A stretch of DNA of 64,000 nt from Saprospiraceae bacterium (GCA_016714985.1 JADKBS010000008.1:62001-126000), one strand, 5' to 3'. Shown: positions 19,008-27,990, counted from the stretch's first letter. Program-made: numbers and translations. The notes: a model not told the origin generated them from the sequence alone.

Positions 19008-19769
19008 TCAACCAATTAATTTGTAAACAACCGGCTTCGATGGGCTTGCGTCCAGCTCGAAACTGGCAATTTGCAGGTTCAACAAATATAGGCCGTCTTG
19101 GATTTCATTTTCAACAAAAATCATTTCCGTGATGGTGGAATTTTTCCGGATTTGGTCAGCGGCGCTGCCATAGCGCCAGAAGGCATGGTGGGCGAGCAGT
19201 TTCCCACCGTCCTCCTCCCGGTCCACGCTGGGCAGGTCGAGCAGCAGGTGCTGGATGCCGCATTCCACGAGGTATTCCACGGCTTCGTGGTGCAGGTAGG
19301 GCGGGTTGGTGCCGGAGTAGTTGGCGGTGCGTTTATAGGAATCGTTGGGCATCGTTCGCAGGATAAAAGCCTCGCATTCAGCGGGTTGTAGGACTTCTTC
19401 CAACTGATTGCGCAGCACTACCCTGTCACCAGTTCCTAATTTGGTGGGGTAAATGGTCGCCAGTTTCGCCATGAAATGGAATTGCCGGAGACAATCGTTG
19501 ATGGTGAATTTTTCCTTCGCAATATGCCCGACGCACTCCGTGTGCGTACCGTTGCCGTGGGGGTTCAGGCGTACGTTGTAGAAGTTGACTGGGCTGCCCT
19601 GCGCCGTGGAGCCGACGAAACTGCCCGCCACCAAGGGCGAGAACTCCACGGGCGGCGCCCAAAAGCAGTTGGGGTTTTCGAGGCCGTCCCGCAACGGGAT
19701 GGAGAGGTCGTGGGGGTGGGAGAGGTCGGCAAACGCTTTCCTGCCTTTGAATTGAAATTCAATTTTCAT
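19008..19769 (-). CDS. Cyclase-family (kynurenine-formamidase-like) metal hydrolase
   Basis: 253 residues. The cyclase superfamily motif appears as NPHGNGTHTECVGH (about residues 69-82), supplying the metal-binding His/His/Glu set in place of the classical HxGTHxDxPxH. An early DLSHPHDLSIPL segment (15-26) and a C-terminal LLDLPSVDREEDGG with the following HHAFW (about 176-198) also fit the family. Members include arylformamidases and related amidohydrolases; the substrate cannot be assigned. The change of Asp to Glu in the motif is noted. It is followed closely by the TPR-like gene on the same strand. Confidence 0.82.
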   Translation of the reverse strand: MKIEFQFKGRKAFADLSHPHDLSIPLRDGLENPNCFWAPPVEFSPLVAGSFVGSTAQGSPVNFYNVRLNPHGNGTHTECVGHIAKEKFTINDCLRQFHFMAKLATIYPTKLGTGDRVVLRNQLEEVLQPAECEAFILRTMPNDSYKRTANYSGTNPPYLHHEAVEYLVECGIQHLLLDLPSVDREEDGGKLLAHHAFWRYGSAADQIRKNSTITEMIFVENEIQDGLYLLNLQIASFELDASPSKPVVYKLIG

Positions 19770-19850
19770 TAGTTTCCAGTTTTAGAATCGCTGAAATGGG
19801 TGGCAATTACCATATTTTTAAACTACATTTGCTGAAACAATTCATCAGTT

Positions 19851-20342
19851 ATGGATTTCGAAATTCAAGAACAGACTGTACCTTTGGTGTCTCCAGACTA
19901 TACACTTGAACGAAACAAGCCTATGCCCTCCTTCAATCATGGTACAATACAGGCTAACCTAATCATGGAGTTGGCTATTTTCAGGAACAATTTCAGAATC
20001 ACTTCCGAAACAAGTTTAGACCTTGGGAAATGGCCGAGTGTGCCCGACATTGCAATATTTCCAAAAACAAAAATGGATTTATGGAATGATGAAACATCTG
20101 TCAAGCAACCTCCGCTTTGCGCCATCGAAATTCTTTCCCCCAGTCAAAGCCTCAACGAATTGACCACAAAGGCGAAGGAATACTTCGAGCACGGCGTCCA
20201 GTCCTGCTGGATAGTTTTACCCTCTGTGGCCAATATCTACGTCTATTACAGCCCTGCTGAATACGATATTTTCCGCAGTACGGAAACCCTTGTGGACAAG
20301 AAGCTTGACGTTTCCTTCCCGCTCGTAGAGGTGTTCAAGTAG
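19851..20342 (+). CDS. Uma2-family (DUF820) restriction-endonuclease-fold protein
   Basis: 163 residues. Typical Uma2 motifs: FNHGTIQANL near 29-38, SLDLGKWPSVPDIAIF (about 56-71, PD motif) and CAIEILSPSQS (about 88-98), giving a PD-(D/E)xK-like active site without the usual lysine placed exactly. Uma2 genes are common in cyanobacteria and Bacteroidota; their role is unknown, and some are suspected to be mobile or toxin-like. It stands alone between oppositely oriented neighbours. Confidence 0.85.
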   Translation: MDFEIQEQTVPLVSPDYTLERNKPMPSFNHGTIQANLIMELAIFRNNFRITSETSLDLGKWPSVPDIAIFPKTKMDLWNDETSVKQPPLCAIEILSPSQSLNELTTKAKEYFEHGVQSCWIVLPSVANIYVYYSPAEYDIFRSTETLVDKKLDVSFPLVEVFK

Positions 20343-20350
20343 GCTCGGAA

Positions 20351-22201
20351 TCACTCCTCAAACGTCTCCACCTTTAAATCATCCGCCCACATCCCGGCCC
20401 TGCTCCCAGCGTTCCATGCGAATATTTTGATGGCATCAAAGTCCTTCTGCGGCGCCCGGATGTCCATGCCCACCTCCAGCCATTGGCCGGGCTGCATGAC
20501 CCGGAAAGGCCGTAGCGCCCGCTCCCGCACCGATTCCCCAGCCTTCTCAAAGCGCACCACCAATTGCGGCATCCGCCAGCTATCATACTCCAACTGCTCG
20601 CCGTAGAACCAACCGCCGATGTGCAGCCAGTCGCCCGCTTCGAGGTCGGTAGGACGGGGCAGGTTGATGTTTTGGGAATACTCCGCCAACGGGCTGGCCA
20701 CCAAGGAGCGGCGACCACTGTGGGCAAAGGCAATGCTTGTCCCCACTGTATCCACAACGGTTTCAAAATCAGCAGCATACAAGGTTTTCACGTTCTTCCT
20801 TTCACCAGTATAGGCTTCTTTTGAATCCAACAAAAGCCTGTCCCAAGGGTCGTTTTCCACCTTTCCGAAAATGCGCCAATAATAGGCCTTGTTCATCGCA
20901 TCGGCCTCCCACGGGCCCCAGTGGGCTTGATAGGTTTGGAACAGGTTCAGGGCCACGCAGCCAACCAGCAGTAACTTTAGGATTGCGGATTGGGGATTGC
21001 GGATTGCGGATTGGAGTGTCAGGAGTACCGCCAACGGGAACGCCAGCAGCGGGTAGCTCTGCACCATCGCCCGCTGCCCGAAGGCACCGCCGTACCACCA
21101 GATGTCCCAAGCGCAGACGACCCAGGTGTTGAGGAGGAAAAAGAGGAGGATTGCGGATTGCGGATTGCGGATTGCGGATTGCGGACCGTGCGAATCCGAA
21201 ATCCACAATCCATAATCCGAAATCAAAAGCCCCATCAGTGCAAACACCATCAGCGGGGTATAAACTAGCCAGCCTTTGCGGTAGCTGAAAAACACATCCA
21301 AAAAATGGGGATGGAGGAAACTGAAGCCTTGGTCGCCGTAGCTGTACACGAACCAGTGGCCGCTGACGTGCTTCCAGTAGGCCAATTGGAGGAAGCCAAT
21401 GGCCGCTGTCACGAGGCCCGCAGCGAGCAGGTGGGCGAAGTTATTTTTGAAAAAAACAAGGCGATGGCGCAATGCGGCCATGCTGCCAACCCCCCAAAGC
21501 AAGGGGATGATGGCATAGAGGATTTCCGTGGGGCGCACCAGTGCTGCCAAGCCGATGCAGGTGCCCATACCAAGCGCCAATTTCATGCTCGGCTGCTCGT
21601 GGTAGCGGATGGTCAGGTAGGTGAGCAAGGCCATGAGGCAGAAGAGCCAGGCGTGGGCATTGGCGGCGTCGAAGGTGGCATAGTTGAAGAAATTGGTGCC
21701 GAGTGCAATGAGCAGCAGCACCCAGCCCACGGTACGGTCGGGGAAGTAGCGCAGCAGCGATTTCCGAAGGAACCAAAGCCCCAATATGGAAAACAACACA
21801 CCACCGAGGTGGATGGCCGCTTGGTAAGGTAGGCTGAACCCGTCTGGCGGGTAACCCGTCAGCTTCGCAAGGGCATGGCCGATGGCAAAAAAGGGCAGGT
21901 AGAGCACGGCCATGCCCGCCGAGTATTTCATCACTTGGTTGCCGTTCTCGATGGGAAAGGCTTGGTCTTGGGCGAAACTGGGCTGGTATTTTTCGAGGAT
22001 GCCGGGAAGGAAAGCCAGTTTCTCCAAATCATCATAAATGAAGATGGCGGGCAGGTAGAGGTAGTAGCCGCTCACGTCCCAAGCAAGGGTAGCCTCCGTG
22101 CCCGGCCGGGTGTAGCGGGGGAATGCCAGCACGACCAGCAGGAGCATTGCGGAGCAAAACCGGAAGGCGGAAATTGAGAAATTGGAAATTAGGAAATTCA
22201 T
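20351..22201 (-). CDS. Polytopic membrane protein (glycosyltransferase-39-like) containing in-frame word repeats
   Basis: 616 residues with about ten to twelve membrane helices, then a soluble C-terminal domain (about 455-616) that looks like a beta-sandwich. Early ATLAWDVSGYYLYLPA and the ALVRPTEILYAIIPLL block resemble membrane glycosyltransferases of the GT39/ArnT type and related Bacteroidota proteins, but no catalytic motif is decisive. Two loops carry the peptide words SAIRNPQ repeated (about residues 340-352 and 398-405). These are encoded by the GGATTGCGGATT word repeats otherwise found in intergenic DNA (see 20980 and 21148). The frame stays open through both. The start at 22201 is followed by the first hydrophobic helix. 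Confidence 0.65.
   Translation of the reverse strand: MNFLISNFSISAFRFCSAMLLLVVLAFPRYTRPGTEATLAWDVSGYYLYLPAIFIYDDLEKLAFLPGILEKYQPSFAQDQAFPIENGNQVMKYSAGMAVLYLPFFAIGHALAKLTGYPPDGFSLPYQAAIHLGGVLFSILGLWFLRKSLLRYFPDRTVGWVLLLIALGTNFFNYATFDAANAHAWLFCLMALLTYLTIRYHEQPSMKLALGMGTCIGLAALVRPTEILYAIIPLLWGVGSMAALRHRLVFFKNNFAHLLAAGLVTAAIGFLQLAYWKHVSGHWFVYSYGDQGFSFLHPHFLDVFFSYRKGWLVYTPLMVFALMGLLISDYGLWISDSHGPQSAIRNPQSAILLFFLLNTWVVCAWDIWWYGGAFGQRAMVQSYPLLAFPLAVLLTLQSAIRNPQSAILKLLLVGCVALNLFQTYQAHWGPWEADAMNKAYYWRIFGKVENDPWDRLLLDSKEAYTGERKNVKTLYAADFETVVDTVGTSIAFAHSGRRSLVASPLAEYSQNINLPRPTDLEAGDWLHIGGWFYGEQLEYDSWRMPQLVVRFEKAGESVRERALRPFRVMQPGQWLEVGMDIRAPQKDFDAIKIFAWNAGSRAGMWADDLKVETFEE
20980..21016. repeat. GGATTGCGGATT word repeat inside a coding region
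   Basis: A 37-bp run of GGATTGCGGATTG words within the 616-residue membrane-protein gene. On the coding strand it reads in frame as QSAIRNPQSAI between two hydrophobic segments. Confidence 0.8.
21148..21228. repeat. Inverted GGATTGCGG word hairpin inside a coding region
   Basis: Four GGATTGCGG words are followed by the complementary words (AATCCGAAATCCACAATCC-type), so the segment can fold into a long imperfect hairpin. It is in frame in the membrane-protein gene and adds about 27 residues to one loop. Confidence 0.8.
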
Positions 22202-22257
22202 GGCTCGTCAAGGGGCGAATGTACCCCAATTTCTCAAATTTAGTTGGCAGTCCATGT

Positions 22258-22415
22258 TTGAGTTCGACAGTTCGACAGTGGGCAGTGGGCAGTCAGTTGG
22301 CAGTTGTTCAGTCTTTTAGCCATTGCCGGGCTTAGGACTGAAGGACTAATGGACTTGAAGACTGACTGCCAACTGCCATCCCGAGGTGTCGGGACAAGAC
22401 CTGTCGAACTGCCAA
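22258..22415. repeat. Inverted iterated-word hairpin
   Basis: Words GTTCGACAGTTCGACAG and GGGCAGTGGGCAG on the left face complementary GACTGCCAACTGCC and CCTGTCGAACTGCC words on the right, with a CCCGAGGTGTCGGG mini-hairpin. It lies between the end of the LytTR gene and the start of the membrane-protein gene. Confidence 0.75.
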
Positions 22416-23171
22416 CTACGACTCCTTCCCCACCAGCCATTTCTTGAACACCGGGGATCGCTCGGTGCTCACGACGGTCTCCTTGTCGGTGGGCGGTTCG
22501 AGCTTGAGTTTTACCCTTGATTTGGAGTAGGCGTACATCTCCTTGATGCTCTCGATATTGACGATGAACTGGCGGTTGATGCGGAAAAACACCCGGGGGT
22601 CGGCCATTTCGTCCAGTTTTTCGAGCGATGGCTCGATGGGATAACGCTTGCCCTCCTTGGTGACAATAAAGGTGATTTTGTCCTCAGTATAAAAATAGGC
22701 GGCGTCCCTGAAATCCACGACCTTGATGTTCTGGCCAAAGCGGATGAGGAAGCGGGTGTTGTACTTTTCGTTGGAGATGCTGCTGGCAAGGGCTTGGTAG
22801 TCCACTTCGGCAGGCTTGTTCAGGCTTCGGTACTTGTTTAGGGCTTGCTCAATATCCGCCTTTTTCATCGGTTTTAGCAAGTAGTCAATGGCATTGACCT
22901 TGAAGGCTTGCAGCGCATACTCGTCGTAAGCAGTGGTGAAAATGACGGGCTTGTCCACCTTCACGAACTTAAATATTTCAAAGCTCGACCCATCGGCCAG
23001 GTGGATGTCCATGAAGAGGAGGTCGGGCATGGGGTGACTTTCCAGCCAGAGCACGCTGGATTCGATGCTGTCCAATTGCTCCATCACCTCGATGCTGGGG
23101 TCAATTTCCTGGATGAGGTTCGCCAACCTGCGGGCGGCAGCGGCTTCGTCTTCGATGATTATGACTTTCAT
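22416..23171 (-). CDS. LytTR-family response regulator
   Basis: 251 residues. The receiver domain (1-120) has the acidic pocket EDE (7-9), the phospho-acceptor Asp55 in LLFMDIHLADG, the conserved Thr in VIFTTAYDEYAL and Lys in YLLKPM. The C-terminal LytTR DNA-binding domain (about 138-247) has the VVDFRDAAYFYTEDKITFIV and FFRINRQFIVNIESIKEM blocks. It is the output partner of the sensor kinase encoded just upstream on the same strand (gap about 267 bp, containing a MITE remnant). The arrangement is typical of Bacteroidota LytS/LytR-like pairs; target genes are unknown. Confidence 0.93.
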   Translation of the reverse strand: MKVIIIEDEAAAARRLANLIQEIDPSIEVMEQLDSIESSVLWLESHPMPDLLFMDIHLADGSSFEIFKFVKVDKPVIFTTAYDEYALQAFKVNAIDYLLKPMKKADIEQALNKYRSLNKPAEVDYQALASSISNEKYNTRFLIRFGQNIKVVDFRDAAYFYTEDKITFIVTKEGKRYPIEPSLEKLDEMADPRVFFRINRQFIVNIESIKEMYAYSKSRVKLKLEPPTDKETVVSTERSPVFKKWLVGKES

Positions 23172-23207
23172 GTTTGGTGATTTCTTAGTTGATGTTGAAT
23201 ACTAACA

Positions 23208-23357
23208 ATGGTTCGTGAAGGTTTCAGGTTTCACGGAGGTTTAGTGCTCAATTAGAAATGACTATCATTTTTAGAATGGGTGCTATCGCAAATCAATATA
23301 AGCAAAATTAATTTTAGCAGGTACTTCCCTGAAACCAGAAACCTCATGAACCATTGA
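23208..23357. repeat. Inverted word repeat between kinase and regulator genes
   Basis: A left arm of about 32 bp (CAATGGTTCGTGAAGG..., 23208-23243) pairs with a right arm at 23327-23357 (complement CAATGGTTCATGAGG...). The two differ by a few bases and one indel. The 80-bp centre is AT-rich. Confidence 0.65.
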
Positions 23358-23368
23358 CAAAGTAGCCA

Positions 23369-23404
23369 TTTTCTCTCTCCTCCCACACCCTACTAAGCAG
23401 TTAC
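23369..23404 (+). mobile_element. Truncated MITE remnant
   Basis: Only the right part of the 130-bp MITE remains: CTCTCTCCTCCCACACCC, then TACTAAGCAGTTAC, matching the right end of copy 1 with one change. The left hairpin and left terminus are absent. Confidence 0.75.
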
Positions 23405-23438
23405 CTAAAAAAAATGTCAAATAATATTTGAGAGCTAC

Positions 23439-26303
23439 TTAAAACCCTATTGTCGGCACACTTACCTTGAACTCCGTTTCCGTTTTTTCAATAATGACCT
23501 GCTTGCCCGTCAGCAGCTCGTAGCGGCGACAAAGGCTGTCGAGTCCGAAGCCTGTACCCTGCGCTGGCTGTAATTTGGGCTGCAAATTGTTTTTGACGAC
23601 CAGGTTGCCATCCTCTCCCATTGACACTTGTACTTTCAGCGGTTTTGATTTGGCAATGACGTTGTGCTTCACGGCATTTTCCACTAAAATTTGAAGGGTC
23701 AGGGGCACCACGTTCACGTCACGGTTGCAATTTGGGTTCACTTCCAAAATAAAGGCATCGCCGTAGCGCCGGCGGAGCAGGTAGCCAAAGTTTTCGGCCA
23801 AGTCCACTTCCTGTTCGAGGGAAATCAAGGGCTTGTCCCGAAGCTGGAGCATGGTCCGGTAAAAGTCCGACATGTTTTCAACGTACTCGACCGCAGCCTT
23901 GGGGTCTTCCTCTATGACGGCGATAAGCGTATTGAAACTGTTGAAAAGAAAGTGCGGGTTTATCTGAGCTTTTAGGGCGGCAAGCTCGCTCTCGACTTTT
24001 TCCTTTTCCAGCAGGGCCACCCGTTTAAGGCGTTCTTCCCTTGTTTTTTGATACCCATAAAAAGCGGCCCCGACCATTGCGAAGCAGCCCAGTACAAACC
24101 ACCACCTGCGCCAAAAGGGAGGACTGATGCTGAACTCATAGCTGACCACTGGCTCGTCGCTCCAAGCGTCGTTCTCGGTACTCGTCACCTCGAATCGGTA
24201 CTTGCCCGGCGGTAGGCTGGCAAAGGCGGCTTGCCGGTCTTTGGTGGACACCCAGTTGGTATCGTAGCCCATTAGCCGATAGCGGTAGCGCACCGAGGCA
24301 GGATCGGTGTACCAAAGGCCGAAGAACTCGAAGTAGAAATTGTTCTGGCCATGCAAAAACGAGCCAACCTTTTGAAAATCAACACTTTGGTAAGACACCA
24401 TCACATTGTATAGGTGCGTCTTGGGGTGGATTTCCAAAGGCTCGTTGAGCGGGGTGTACTTGAAAAACCCGTTTTTCACCCCAATCCAAACATTGCCGAA
24501 CTGGTCGCTACAGGAGGCGTTCAGGGTTGGGTCTATATCTTTCAAGCCTATTTCTTCGTCATAGTATATCAGGTGGTGCGTCTCCGGTGTGAGCAGGTCA
24601 ATGCCGCTCGGATGCACAACGACAAGCTGGCCGTTGGCATCCGACACGAGGCTGGTGATGGCGAGGTCACGTATGCCCTCCTTCACTGCCAACCGCTTGA
24701 AGCTCTTGCCATCGAACTCAAAAATGCCTTCCGTGGCCGTGCTAATCCAGATATGACCGTGCTGGTCTTCCGCCATAGAATACACGGCTTTTAGCTGCCA
24801 CTCCACCTCCTTGCCAGTGGTCGCATCAACCGCTGTGTAGGATTGATAGTTCTTGATTCGGCCATTCTCCAGCAAACTGATGCCCTGCCCATCGGTGCAG
24901 AACCACGTGCGCTTTCGGCGGTCAACAAATACTTTGTAGATGAAATTGGCCGCCAAGCCGTCTTGCTTTCCGAATCGGCGGATGGGCGGTAGGGCTGTGA
25001 AAATGCGGCCCAAACTATTGTCAACCTCCGTGACACCGCTCAAAGTGGCCAGCCAGATATAGCCATTGGTGCCGTCAATGGAAAGGATGCTGTTGTTGGT
25101 GATGCCGTCCTTTTCCGTGAGTTGGCGGAAGCGGCCCGTTTTAGGGTCGAGGCAGAAGACTCCTTTATCGAAGGTGCCAATCCAGATATTCTCGAACTGG
25201 TCGGCGTGGAGGCTAATCACGTTCAGCTTCCAATCTTGCAGCCATGGCTGCACTTCTCCATTGCTTTTTTGACAAAAAAGGCCATCTGGTGTTCCGCCCC
25301 AAAGGCAGCCGTCCCTACTCGCAACTACCGCTTGTATGTTCTTGAAAGCCGTCGGCAGGTACTCGAACTGGCGATTGGCAAGGCGCACCCCGCCCGTGTT
25401 CGTCACCGCCCAGACGTTGCCCTCCGTGTCCTTCATAAGGTCATAGACCTTGCTTTTTTCAAAATCAGTGGCAGGCCGCAGGCTTCCGTCCTGCAAGTTG
25501 TATCGCCAGATGCCTTGGCCATCGGTGCCAATCCAAAGCTCTTTTTGCTCGAACAGCGCCAAGTGGTTGACGATGCCCCCTGACCAGTCCTTCAACGGGA
25601 AGTCGAAACGGCGCTCCTTGGGCAGGTAGCGGCAAATGCCCTTGTCGTAGTTGCCCACCCAGATGTTTCCTTGTTGGTCTGGCAATAGTTCATGTACGAT
25701 TTCATCGGGGAGGCCGTCCTCACGGGTCAGGTTTTCGACTATTTTTTTGCCTTTGGCAAAACTGCAGATGCTGATGCCACCGTCCGTGCCAAGCCAGATG
25801 CGCCCATCGGGGCCTTTGGCCATCACATAGACATCGTTGCCGAGCAGACCATCATCTGTATTGAAGTTGTAGAGCCTTACCCCATCGAAACAATAAGCGC
25901 CTTCCCCATAGGTGGAAAACCACAACTGGCCTTCACCATCCTCCGCTATGCCCGTGATGGGCACTCTGGGAGTTCCTTCGTCTGGCATCCATTGTACCAA
26001 TCCTTTTGCTTGCAATTTGTAAATGGTACCGTCATGGTAGCCCACCCACCGCTGCATTTTCTTATCCTGAAAAATGGCCCGCACCCGTTGGCTGGTCGAA
26101 TCATTTTTTTGCATCTGCAAAAACTCCTGCCCATCGTACCTGAACAAGCCCTTGTGGGAGCCAAACCAAACCAACCCGCTCCTGTCTTGATAGACCATTT
26201 CCACCCTGGCACCTGGGTACACCTCGCTCATGCTCACCTCCCGGAAGTGGGGGGACTGGGCGAGGAGGAAGGCTGGGAGGAGGAGGGGAAGCAGGAACTT
26301 CAA
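23439..26303 (-). CDS. Two-component sensor: beta-propeller, Y_Y_Y domain and LytS-type histidine kinase
   Basis: 954 residues. A signal peptide (1-16, LLAQS) is followed by many two-component propeller repeats (for example GLVWFGSHKGLFRYDG, GQLWFSTYGEGAYCFDG, GRIWLGTDGGI) forming a periplasmic sensor up to about residue 640. A Y_Y_Y-type domain comes next (RYRYRLMGYDTNWV, about 670-740), then one membrane helix (about 752-770) and a His_kinase domain with phospho-His in NPHFLFNSFNTL (about residue 782). The ATPase N-box VENAVKHN is present, and a G-box as GTGFGLDS. The architecture matches sensor kinases that pair with LytTR regulators, and the cognate regulator lies directly downstream. The ligand is unknown. 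No phosphoreceiver is fused, so this is not a hybrid sensor. Confidence 0.93.
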   Translation of the reverse strand: MKFLLPLLLPAFLLAQSPHFREVSMSEVYPGARVEMVYQDRSGLVWFGSHKGLFRYDGQEFLQMQKNDSTSQRVRAIFQDKKMQRWVGYHDGTIYKLQAKGLVQWMPDEGTPRVPITGIAEDGEGQLWFSTYGEGAYCFDGVRLYNFNTDDGLLGNDVYVMAKGPDGRIWLGTDGGISICSFAKGKKIVENLTREDGLPDEIVHELLPDQQGNIWVGNYDKGICRYLPKERRFDFPLKDWSGGIVNHLALFEQKELWIGTDGQGIWRYNLQDGSLRPATDFEKSKVYDLMKDTEGNVWAVTNTGGVRLANRQFEYLPTAFKNIQAVVASRDGCLWGGTPDGLFCQKSNGEVQPWLQDWKLNVISLHADQFENIWIGTFDKGVFCLDPKTGRFRQLTEKDGITNNSILSIDGTNGYIWLATLSGVTEVDNSLGRIFTALPPIRRFGKQDGLAANFIYKVFVDRRKRTWFCTDGQGISLLENGRIKNYQSYTAVDATTGKEVEWQLKAVYSMAEDQHGHIWISTATEGIFEFDGKSFKRLAVKEGIRDLAITSLVSDANGQLVVVHPSGIDLLTPETHHLIYYDEEIGLKDIDPTLNASCSDQFGNVWIGVKNGFFKYTPLNEPLEIHPKTHLYNVMVSYQSVDFQKVGSFLHGQNNFYFEFFGLWYTDPASVRYRYRLMGYDTNWVSTKDRQAAFASLPPGKYRFEVTSTENDAWSDEPVVSYEFSISPPFWRRWWFVLGCFAMVGAAFYGYQKTREERLKRVALLEKEKVESELAALKAQINPHFLFNSFNTLIAVIEEDPKAAVEYVENMSDFYRTMLQLRDKPLISLEQEVDLAENFGYLLRRRYGDAFILEVNPNCNRDVNVVPLTLQILVENAVKHNVIAKSKPLKVQVSMGEDGNLVVKNNLQPKLQPAQGTGFGLDSLCRRYELLTGKQVIIEKTETEFKVSVPTIGF

Positions 26304-26317
26304 TTGATTTGTTTTTT

Positions 26318-26447
26318 GATTTAAGATATAAGATGTATGATATAAGATTTAAGATTCGGGAGGCCGGAAGTGCTGCAAATAAAGGTGCTTTGCAAATTAG
26401 CCCTGTCCCCCTAGATCTAAAATCTTATATCATACATCTTAAATCAA
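26318..26447. repeat. Inverted ATAAGATTTAAGAT word hairpin
   Basis: A left arm of GATTTAAGATATAAGATG-type words faces a complementary right arm with ATCTTATATCATACATC, with a loop of about 50 bp. It lies upstream of the sensor kinase and downstream of the YceI-like gene, so it may work as a terminator for the latter. Confidence 0.7.
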
Positions 26448-26473
26448 TCAATAAAATTGCCATAAAAAATCAC

Positions 26474-27025
26474 CTACCCCTTATTTTCAAACTCGGCGTC
26501 CACCGCCACCTGAATCTCCTCTGCGATTTTCTGGTGGACGATTTTGGGGATGGAGATGTCGTGCTCGGCCAGCAAGACGGTGAAATTGGAGCGCAACCTG
26601 AACTTGCCGCCCTTCACCGTCACCTCGCTCTTGATGATGCGCTCGTTGGTGACACCGTGCAATTGGAGTTTGCCCTTGGCCCGCACGGTGTAGGTGCCGT
26701 CCTTCGTGAAGTCAACTTTCTCTATGAGTTTTCCAGAGAAGCTGGCCTTCCGGTGTGTATAGGTTTCAAGGTAGTTTTCGTTGAAATGCTCTCTCTGCAA
26801 GGAGCTGTTAAACCCTTGGAAGGTCGTCAGGTCAATGGTGAAGGCGAAAGTGTGCTCATCATTGTCAATCAATCCCTTCAACCCATCGGAACTGGCCCTG
26901 ATGACCTCCAGCGGTGCATCGGAGGTGAAACTGACATTGCTTTTTTTCACCGAAAAAACACCGAACAACGAGCCGCCAAGCCCAAGCGGGGTCAACGAAA
27001 GCAGCAAATACAAGAGTGACTTCAT
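26474..27025 (-). CDS. YceI-family periplasmic protein
   Basis: 183 residues with a signal peptide (about 1-22). The lipocalin-like YceI pattern is visible: FSVKKSNVSFTSDAPLEVI (about 24-42), the FAFTIDLTTFQGFNSSLQREHFNENYLET block (about 61-90) that lines the lipid cavity, and GKLQLHGVTNERIIKSEVTV near 118. YceI proteins bind isoprenoid or amphipathic lipids in the periplasm; a direct role here is not evident. It is divergent from the ECF sigma gene and separated from it by the left arm of an inverted repeat. Confidence 0.85.
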   Translation of the reverse strand: MKSLLYLLLSLTPLGLGGSLFGVFSVKKSNVSFTSDAPLEVIRASSDGLKGLIDNDEHTFAFTIDLTTFQGFNSSLQREHFNENYLETYTHRKASFSGKLIEKVDFTKDGTYTVRAKGKLQLHGVTNERIIKSEVTVKGGKFRLRSNFTVLLAEHDISIPKIVHQKIAEEIQVAVDAEFENKG

Positions 27026-27175
27026 GGTTGCATGGTTTCATGGTTTCAGGGTTGCATGGTTTCACGGTTTCATGGCCGGAGTGACATGGTTAGCAGGAAC
27101 TGACTGCCATCCCGAGGTGTCGAAGACCTGCCATTTGTCACCCTGTAAGGGGTCGAACTGCCGAACTGGGCAATG
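27026..27175. repeat. Left arm of inverted repeat flanking the sigma gene
   Basis: ATGGTTTC words lead into GGCCGGAGTGACATGG, TTAGCAGGAACTGACTGCC and GTCGAACTGCCGAACTG. A block of about 44 bp recurs inverted at 27905-27985 with about five mismatches. Confidence 0.75.
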
Positions 27176-27334
27176 AAGTTCGCTCAAAAATAGCATGGCT
27201 TATCCAAGCAGTTATGCCGTAATTTACCAAATGCGAAAAATCAGGTGCCCAATGGGGAAGTTTTGTCGCTGCTATGCAACCATTCTGCTTGCGCCTTAAC
27301 CTAACCTACTAATTGTTTGCAGGAAAAACACTGG

Positions 27335-27880
27335 ATGACCAACCTTCAGCAACAAATACTCGAGCGCTGCAAAAATGGGGAGCGTATTGCGCAGCAGCAA
27401 CTCTACGAGCACTTCAAAGGGAAGATGTTCGCCGTTTGCCTGCGCTATGCCAATAGCAGACAGGATGCCGAGGACGTGCTGCAGGAGGGATTTGTGAAGG
27501 TGTTCCGTGACCTGCACCAGTACCGGGGCGAGGGCAACTTCGAGGGCTGGATGCGCCGGGTCATCGTCAACGTGGCACTCCAGCATTTGCGCAAGCAAAA
27601 AGGCGGCCTCCAGTTCTCGGAACTGGAGAACGTGGAGTATAAACTGAGCAACGTGGACGAGTCGGTGTTCGAGGAAAACGAAAAGGCGGCAGCCCTTGTC
27701 AAACTCATGCAGAAGATGCCGACGGGCTTCCGCACCGTGCTCAACCTTTACGTGCTGGAGGATTATTCGCACCAAGAGATTGCCGATGAACTTGGCATCT
27801 CCGTGGGTACCTCTAAGTCGCAGTTGAACCGGGCAAAGGCGTTCTTGAAAGGATTGCTGGAAAAAAGCCTGGCTGCCTGA
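27335..27880 (+). CDS. ECF-type RNA polymerase sigma-70 factor
   Basis: 181 residues from the ATG at 27335. A TTG six codons upstream is possible but weaker. The sigma-70 region 2 shows RYANSRQDAEDVLQEGFVKV and FEGWMRRVIVNVALQHLRK (about residues 36-90). Region 4 is a helix-turn-helix with YSHQEIADELGISVGTSKSQ (about 140-160). It directs RNA polymerase to a dedicated regulon. The gene 139 bp downstream (28019) encodes a membrane-spanning protein that could act as its anti-sigma partner (inference). The whole gene sits between two arms of an inverted repeat. Confidence 0.93.
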   Translation: MTNLQQQILERCKNGERIAQQQLYEHFKGKMFAVCLRYANSRQDAEDVLQEGFVKVFRDLHQYRGEGNFEGWMRRVIVNVALQHLRKQKGGLQFSELENVEYKLSNVDESVFEENEKAAALVKLMQKMPTGFRTVLNLYVLEDYSHQEIADELGISVGTSKSQLNRAKAFLKGLLEKSLAA

Positions 27881-27884
27881 CTAT

Positions 27885-27990
27885 GAGGCAGTGGGCAGTG
27901 GGCAGTTAGCAGTTCGGCAGTTGGCAGACAGTTTCTGCTAACCTTGTCACTCCGGCCATGAACCCATGAAACCATGAAACCATGAAAAAC
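27885..27990. repeat. Right arm of inverted repeat flanking the sigma gene
   Basis: GGGCAGTGGGCAGTTAGCAG words are followed by GACAGTTTCTGCTAACC, TTGTCACTCCGGCCATG and ATGAAACC words. The arm is the reverse complement of the block at about 27058-27108. Confidence 0.75.

Noticed and set aside
21148..21228. CRISPR-like array suspected from repeated GGATTGCGG words.
   Set aside because: Words are contiguous without unique spacers of constant length, are inside a gene, and no cas gene is present.
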